Assembly: GCF_004331075.1 (NCBI RefSeq)
Contig: NZ_SJNX01000001.1
Coordinates: 434,001-498,000 of the forward strand
Length of the DNA stretch: 64,000 nucleotides
Origin: Acinetobacter brisouioides
GTDB lineage: Bacteria > Pseudomonadota > Gammaproteobacteria > Pseudomonadales > Moraxellaceae
Direction: 5' to 3'
In this document: piece by piece, positions 59,576 to 64,000 of the stretch
Layout of the letters: each line of letters begins with the position of its first letter
Position numbering within the stretch: position 1 is the first letter of the stretch
Translations under genes and position numbers: made by a program
Notes under the pieces: generated by a model
Told to the model about the DNA's origin: nothing
Databases searched by the model: none
What the model saw: only the letters and a program-made list of their open reading frames with translations

Positions 59576-61147
59576 CTAGCACACTAAAGAGGTTGCCTCT
59601 GGCTGTGGTACGGCTTGCTGAGCAGGAGCAGCGATCATACTCATTTTTGCTTCAGCCAAGGTCTGCGGACAGTCACGATTAAAATGTGTTCCGCGACTTT
59701 CCTGACGTTGTAAGGCACTATGCACCATCAGCATTGCAGTCAAAAGCATTGGATATTGCTGCTCGGTGATGAGCCACCAGTGATTGAGCTGTGCATACAA
59801 ATACTGCATACCTGCAAAGTCACGCTGAATACCAAAATACTGGGTCATTTTTTGCTGCAATGTTGCAACATCAAAATCATCTTCCAGTTCAAACTGTGCA
59901 GAAACAACTGTGAAATCTGGTTGCACCAGTTCCGCTTCAGCTTTCGGGACTTGCCACTCATCTTGCTGAACAATCGCGTGTGCAACATCACGCCCCATCA
60001 CCATACATTCAAGCAATGAGTTACTGGCTAAACGGTTCGCGCCATGTAAACCTGTACATGCCACTTCGCCGATCGCAAACAGGTTTTCAATATCGGTATG
60101 CCCAATCGCATCGGTTAACACACCACCACAAGCATAATGCGCGGCAGGTGCAACAGGAATTGGCTGCTGACTAATATCTAAACCTTGCTCAAGACAATGC
60201 TGATAGATCGATGGAAAATGCTCGGTAATAAAAGCTTTTTCCAAGTGAGTCATATCCAACAAAACTGGCTGTTGCTGCTGTTTCTGGATTTGATCGGCAA
60301 TCGCACGTGCCACAATATCACGAGGTGCAAGTTCTAGGCGTTCATCATAGGCAGGCATAAAACGCTCGCCTTGCTGATTACGTAAAATACCACCTTCGCC
60401 ACGCAACGCTTCAGAAATCAGAAAGGTTTCACTGCCTTTGAGTGCCAATGCAGTTGGATGAAACTGGATAAATTCCAGATTTGCCACACGGCAACCTGCT
60501 TGCCATGCCAGTGCCACGCCATCGCCTGTTGACGTTGCTGGATTGGTGGTCAGTTCAAATAATTGCCCAGCACCACCAGTGGCTAAAATCACATATTTGG
60601 CAAAAACTTGTACAGATTGCTGCTCTGCATCCTGTAACTCGGCACCATAGCAACGCTGATCTTCAACATACAGTTGCTGTAAGCGATGTTCAGTCAAACA
60701 GGTTACATTACTTTTTGCAGCCAGTTGCTGTTGCAGCGTTTGCGTGACTGACCAACCTGTATGATCAGCAGCATGCACAATCCGACGCTGCCCATGCCCA
60801 CCCTCACGGGTTAAATGTAAATTTTGATTGTGCGAAGTAAATGGCACGCCAAACTGGCATAACCAGTCGATTGCAGCGGCAGCATTGGATAAAATGTGGG
60901 TGGTATTCTCCACATGACAGAGTCCCGCACCTGCGACTAATGTATCTTGAACATGTTCAGCAACGGTGTCTTGCGGATCGAGTACCGCAGCGATACCACC
61001 TTGTGCCATATTGCTGGAACAGGTGTTTAAATCCTGTTTTGCGAGTAAGGCAATTTTGAACTGTTCAGGCAAGGACAGGGCAACGGTTAAACCCGCTAGA
61101 CCTGCCCCAACAATTAAAACATCATAATGCTGAATATTTTGCTTCAT
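59576..61147 (-). CDS. nadB: L-Aspartate oxidase
   Basis: The 523-residue flavoprotein oxidises aspartate to iminoaspartate, the first step of de novo NAD synthesis. [20 protein letters not shown] binds [23 protein letters not shown] and [14 protein letters not shown] are the succinate-dehydrogenase-like active site, and [18 protein letters not shown] is the C-terminal FAD motif. It overlaps nadA by 26 bases, so its ribosome site lies inside nadA. Confidence 0.95.
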   Translation of the reverse strand: MKQNIQHYDVLIVGAGLAGLTVALSLPEQFKIALLAKQDLNTCSSNMAQGGIAAVLDPQDTVAEHVQDTLVAGAGLCHVENTTHILSNAAAAIDWLCQFGVPFTSHNQNLHLTREGGHGQRRIVHAADHTGWSVTQTLQQQLAAKSNVTCLTEHRLQQLYVEDQRCYGAELQDAEQQSVQVFAKYVILATGGAGQLFELTTNPATSTGDGVALAWQAGCRVANLEFIQFHPTALALKGSETFLISEALRGEGGILRNQQGERFMPAYDERLELAPRDIVARAIADQIQKQQQQPVLLDMTHLEKAFITEHFPSIYQHCLEQGLDISQQPIPVAPAAHYACGGVLTDAIGHTDIENLFAIGEVACTGLHGANRLASNSLLECMVMGRDVAHAIVQQDEWQVPKAEAELVQPDFTVVSAQFELEDDFDVATLQQKMTQYFGIQRDFAGMQYLYAQLNHWWLITEQQYPMLLTAMLMVHSALQRQESRGTHFNRDCPQTLAEAKMSMIAAPAQQAVPQPEATSLVC

Positions 61148-62324
61148 GTTGCGTTGCCAGCCATTGTTGAAATTGGGCTAAACCCGCACCCAATTGTTGC
61201 TGTTGATGGTAGTTTTTGTAGGCTTCAGAGAAATCTAGCATCCGTTGGATTGGTGCTCGTGCTTCTTCAATCAGCGCGGCATCAAGTTGAACTTGCTGAC
61301 TTTGATTGCGTAAAACTTCTGCACAAGCTGCCAAACCATTCATGGCCATCCACGGGCAAAATGCACAAGATTTACAAGTTGCACCATTGCCTGCTGTGGG
61401 TGCAGCAATAAAGGTTTTATGTGGAGCTTGTTTTTGCATTTCGTGCAAAATACCCTGATCGGTTGCCACAATAAACTCATGCTCTGGGCGCTGTACCGCA
61501 GCATTGAGTAATTTACTGGTTGAACCCACCACATCGGCTTGAGCCACAACTTCAGCAGGTGATTCTGGATGCACCAGTACAATCGCTTCAGGATGCTGCT
61601 GTTTTAGATGCGTCAGTTCAATGCCCTTAAACTCGTTATGGACGATACATGAACCTTGCCAGAGCAGCATGTCTGCGCCTGTTTTATTTTGGATATATTG
61701 GCCAAGGTGACGGTCAGGCCCCCAAATGATTTTCTTGCCCTGACTGTGCAAATACTCAACAATTTCAATCGCAATAGATGACGTTACCACCCAATCCGCA
61801 TGTGCTTTGACTTCCGCACTGGTGTTGGCATAGACCACTACTGTACGGTCTGGATGCGCATCACAAAACTGTTTAAATTCATCGGCTGGACAACCCAAAT
61901 CTAGAGAACAAGTCGCTTCTAAATCAGGCATGAGTACCGTTTTTTGCGGGCTGAGGATTTTGGCAGTTTCTCCCATAAAACGCACGCCCACCACCAATAA
62001 AGTATCGGCAGGGTGATTTTTACAGAACTTTGCCATTTCTAGTGAGTCGCCGACCATGCCACCTGTTGCCAAGGCTAAATCTTGCAACTCAGGTTCAACA
62101 TAGTAATGCGCTACCATCACAGCGTTATGCTGTTTTAAAAGTTCGCGAATTTGTTCTTGGTATTGTTGAATTTCTGTCGCATTTAATGCTGCGGGCACTT
62201 TTGCCCATGCTTCATGCAAGGTACAGGCATTGCTTTGCTGCGCCTCAGCTGCAAACTCAATATGTGTCTGCATATAATCCAAGCTTGGCTTTTCATAAGG
62301 ATAGCTAGCCAAATGTTCCTTCAT
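61122..62324 (-). CDS. nadA: Quinolinate synthase
   Basis: The 400-residue [4Fe-4S] enzyme condenses iminoaspartate with dihydroxyacetone phosphate. [19 protein letters not shown] and the cluster cysteines in [12 protein letters not shown] and [16 protein letters not shown] are intact. I place the start at ATG 62324 ([18 protein letters not shown]). A frame extends back to 62498, but that stretch is AT-rich, translates without any family character and contains the candidate NadQ operators and promoter, so it is 5' leader. Confidence 0.93.
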   Translation of the reverse strand: MKEHLASYPYEKPSLDYMQTHIEFAAEAQQSNACTLHEAWAKVPAALNATEIQQYQEQIRELLKQHNAVMVAHYYVEPELQDLALATGGMVGDSLEMAKFCKNHPADTLLVVGVRFMGETAKILSPQKTVLMPDLEATCSLDLGCPADEFKQFCDAHPDRTVVVYANTSAEVKAHADWVVTSSIAIEIVEYLHSQGKKIIWGPDRHLGQYIQNKTGADMLLWQGSCIVHNEFKGIELTHLKQQHPEAIVLVHPESPAEVVAQADVVGSTSKLLNAAVQRPEHEFIVATDQGILHEMQKQAPHKTFIAAPTAGNGATCKSCAFCPWMAMNGLAACAEVLRNQSQQVQLDAALIEEARAPIQRMLDFSEAYKNYHQQQQLGAGLAQFQQWLATQHEAKYSAL

Positions 62325-62357
62325 AACGGCATTCCAACAATCAATATGCGCACAATT

Positions 62358-62408
62358 ATGCTCACAATGAGTATATAAATTCAAACTCTTTTTGCTCAAA
62401 AAGAGTAT
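62358..62408 (-). promoter_or_regulatory. Two candidate NadQ operators over the nadA promoter
   Basis: ATGCTCACAATGAGTAT (62358-62374) and TTGCTCAAAAAGAGTAT (62392-62408) share the pattern TGCTC-N5-GAGTAT, with starts 34 bp apart. On the minus strand a TTGAGC -35 and a TATACT -10, 18 bases apart, fall inside the two copies, so a bound repressor would cover both. A third copy lies in front of nadC. Confidence 0.7.
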
Positions 62409-62511
62409 AATCACCCATAAATGATTGTTGTTTATATATTTATTTTTTATATAACAAAACTGCTTAGAGAATATACGTAAGGATTTTGTTTCATCCAATA
62501 TTTCTCATACA

Positions 62512-63495
62512 ATGAACCCGATAGCAACAAAGATAAGACCAAAGATGCAGTCACATGTCCATTTAGAACTTTCTACGTCCCAGGAAACCGCGACTGAACT
62601 GGTTGCCGTTTTAATTGCGGTGACCAACTTTTCCGCACGGGTACTCACTATTCAAGATGGTACACTTTTACCTTTTGGGCCACTGACCCCAATTCACCAT
62701 TCATTACAAGCAGGTGCACGTGCTTGGGTTCAACAACAAACCGAGCAACCTTTGGGGTATATGGAACAACTGTATACCTTTGTCGACATCAAACGCTCGC
62801 AAGACTCTGGGCATCCTGTGGTATACATTAGTTACTTAGGACTGGTAAAAGAAGTCGATGAACAAAACCTAAAACTCGCAGCAAAATGGCATGACTGGTA
62901 CGAGTACTTCCCATGGGAAGATCGTCGTAGTAAAGATGCGGAACAAGTTTGTCAGAAAATTTTGCCTAAAATTCAAAACTGGGTAGACTCTGCCGCCTCT
63001 GTATACCTGCGCCAAGCACGGCAACAACGCATGAATTTATGCTGGGGACTCTCCAATTACGATTGGCTGGAAGAAAACACCTTACTCCGCTACGAGCTCA
63101 TGTATGAAGTCGGGCTAATTGCCGAATCGCCATACTATGATGGTCGCCTGCCTGAATCGATTACAGGTAAAGCCATGCATAACCATCACCGTCGTGTTTT
63201 AGCCACAGCCATGTCACGTTTGCGCTCTAAATTACAATACCGCCCAGTGATTTTTGAGTTAATGCCACCCGAGTTTACTTTGTATCAATTACAACAAAGT
63301 ATTCAAGCGCTCAGCGGTGTGGAATTACATAAACAGAATTTCCGTCGCCTGATACACAACCAAAACTTAGTTGAACCTACAGGCAAAGAAGCTATTCCAG
63401 AGCGTGGTCGCCCTGCACAACTTTACCGTTTTAAAGAAAATGTCTTACAAGAAAGTTTACTTTCAGGCTATAAACTTCCCATTATGAACAACTAA
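62512..63495 (+). CDS. NadQ-like NAD biosynthesis regulator (NUDIX-like + winged helix)
   Basis: The 327-residue protein has an N-terminal NUDIX-like fold (about residues 20-190; ELVAVLIAVTNFSARVLTIQ opens it) without an intact NUDIX box. A C-terminal winged-helix region (about 230-315) carries FTLYQLQQSIQALSGVELHK and ends in GRPAQLYRFKENVL. That layout, a catalytically dead NUDIX sensor joined to a wHTH, is found in NrtR and NadQ NAD regulators; NadQ is known mainly from alphaproteobacteria. It lies between divergent nadA-nadB and downstream nadC. Start 62512 lacks a clear ribosome site; ATG 62545 is an alternative. Confidence 0.75.
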   Translation: MNPIATKIRPKMQSHVHLELSTSQETATELVAVLIAVTNFSARVLTIQDGTLLPFGPLTPIHHSLQAGARAWVQQQTEQPLGYMEQLYTFVDIKRSQDSGHPVVYISYLGLVKEVDEQNLKLAAKWHDWYEYFPWEDRRSKDAEQVCQKILPKIQNWVDSAASVYLRQARQQRMNLCWGLSNYDWLEENTLLRYELMYEVGLIAESPYYDGRLPESITGKAMHNHHRRVLATAMSRLRSKLQYRPVIFELMPPEFTLYQLQQSIQALSGVELHKQNFRRLIHNQNLVEPTGKEAIPERGRPAQLYRFKENVLQESLLSGYKLPIMNN

Positions 63496-63499
63496 GCTT

Positions 63500-63560
63500 C
63501 TAATTTTGATCACTAGTTAAATAGCAAACCAAGAAAATTTGCTATTTAACTCAAAATTAG
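63500..63560 (+). terminator. Extended hairpin after the NadQ-like gene
   Basis: GTTAAATAGCAAA at 63516-63528 pairs with TTTGCTATTTAAC at 63538-63550 (13 bp). Outside it CTAATTTTGA (63500-63509) pairs with TCAAAATTAG (63551-63560), giving a long interrupted stem. It probably terminates the regulator transcript before nadC. The rest of 63561-63750 is very AT-rich, with no gene. Confidence 0.75.
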
Positions 63561-63756
63561 CATAAATCCCAAACTTCAAAAAATCCAACCCAATCAAAAA
63601 TAGATAAAGCATTGAAATAAATTAAAAATTCTCAAAACACTACACTTTAAATTTTATCAATTATTCAAAAAAAATTAATATTTTTTACAAAAATCAAAAT
63701 TATGCCGTTTTTTAAGCCAAAAAATTAATATTTGCGTGTTAGATAGTGAACAATAT

Positions 63757-63773
63757 ATACTCCGTTTGAGCAT
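63757..63773 (+). promoter_or_regulatory. Candidate NadQ operator in front of nadC
   Basis: ATACTCCGTTTGAGCAT is, read on the minus strand, ATGCTC-AAACG-GAGTAT, identical in both arms to the first nadA site. It overlaps a possible -10 (TATACT, 63755-63760), with TTGCGT 18 bases upstream as -35, and lies 18 bp before the nadC ATG. Confidence 0.7.
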
Positions 63774-63791
63774 ATATTGGAGAGATTCGTC

Positions 63792-64000
63792 ATGCGTTAT
63801 GCATTGCCAGATGTGTTAATTCAACCACTGGTTCAATCCGCATTAAGGGAAGACTTGGGACGACGCGGAGATATTACTTCCGAAGCAACAATCGACTCAC
63901 AGCAAAGTACTGAATTACATATTATTGCCCGTGAATCTGGAATTGTTTGTGGTGTTCAACTGGCCCGCCTTGCCTTTGCACTTATGAACCCAGCAATTGA
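63792..64000 (+). CDS. nadC: Nicotinate-nucleotide (quinolinate) phosphoribosyltransferase, N-terminal part
   Basis: From ATG 63792, preceded by GGAGAG, the frame is open to the window end and starts MRYALPDVLIQPLVQSALRE. It contains the family's EDLGRRGDITSEATI strand, the quinolinate phosphoribosyltransferase N-terminal domain. About 70 of about 280 residues are visible. It completes the de novo NAD pathway begun by nadA and nadB and carries the same operator type. Confidence 0.93.
   Translation, partial: MRYALPDVLIQPLVQSALREDLGRRGDITSEATIDSQQSTELHIIARESGIVCGVQLARLAFALMNPAI

Overview
The window reads as chromosomal DNA of a non-pathogenic, environmental-type Acinetobacter. It is AT-rich. 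It carries a wax ester synthase/diacylglycerol acyltransferase very close to what I recall of the A. baylyi ADP1 enzyme, and a pca-qui gene cluster in the same order I recall for ADP1 (pcaU then pcaIJFBDKCHG-quiBCXA). The naming rests on remembered family knowledge; no database search was run.

Layout. 1-5.2 kb: a divergent EamA exporter / XRE-cupin regulator pair, an MFS efflux protein, the APS reductase CysH, the wax ester synthase and a small PA1571-type protein. 5.3-13.2 kb: conserved housekeeping genes, rng-maf-mreDCB on the minus strand and gatCAB on the plus strand. 13.25-18.4 kb: an accessory stretch with an unrecognised AT-rich orphan gene, a dispersed repeat, a secreted protein, a decayed LysR regulator beside a split chromate transporter, and sbmA. 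19-24.3 kb: an LpxO-like hydroxylase, a lipoprotein, a DJ-1/PfpI protein, an MFS permease and an aromatic aminotransferase. 24.4-27.7 kb: a copper module (cueR, copA and a CopZ-like chaperone) with two divergent MerR-type promoters.

28-43.7 kb: the pca-qui cluster. Quinate or shikimate is oxidised and dehydrated in the periplasm (QuiA, QuiB, QuiC, with porin QuiX) to protocatechuate. Protocatechuate is cleaved by PcaHG and channelled through PcaB, C, D, IJ and F to succinyl-CoA and acetyl-CoA. PcaU is divergent, with a three-motif operator between pcaU and pcaI. 43.7-47.4 kb: a ten-copy 22-bp AT-rich tandem array, a lone IS630-type OrfA gene and a PuuP/PuuB-like permease/oxidase pair.

47.4-64 kb: mostly core genes: acpP-fabG-fabD, rpmF-yceD, epmC, a YciO-type protein, scpA-scpB-rluB, the biotin genes bioA-bioF-bioC-bioD with a BioH-like esterase upstream, nadA-nadB, a NadQ-like NUDIX/winged-helix regulator and the start of nadC.

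Most interesting signals: (i) three matching inverted repeats, ATGCTC-N5-GAGTAT, placed over the nadA and nadC promoters on either side of the nadQ-like gene, a candidate local NAD regulon; (ii) the exact 22-bp array beside a solitary transposase DNA-binding protein; (iii) an orphaned LysR-type operator left in front of the chromate transporter genes after the regulator decayed; (iv) a hairpin-rich repeat inserted inside the pca operon.
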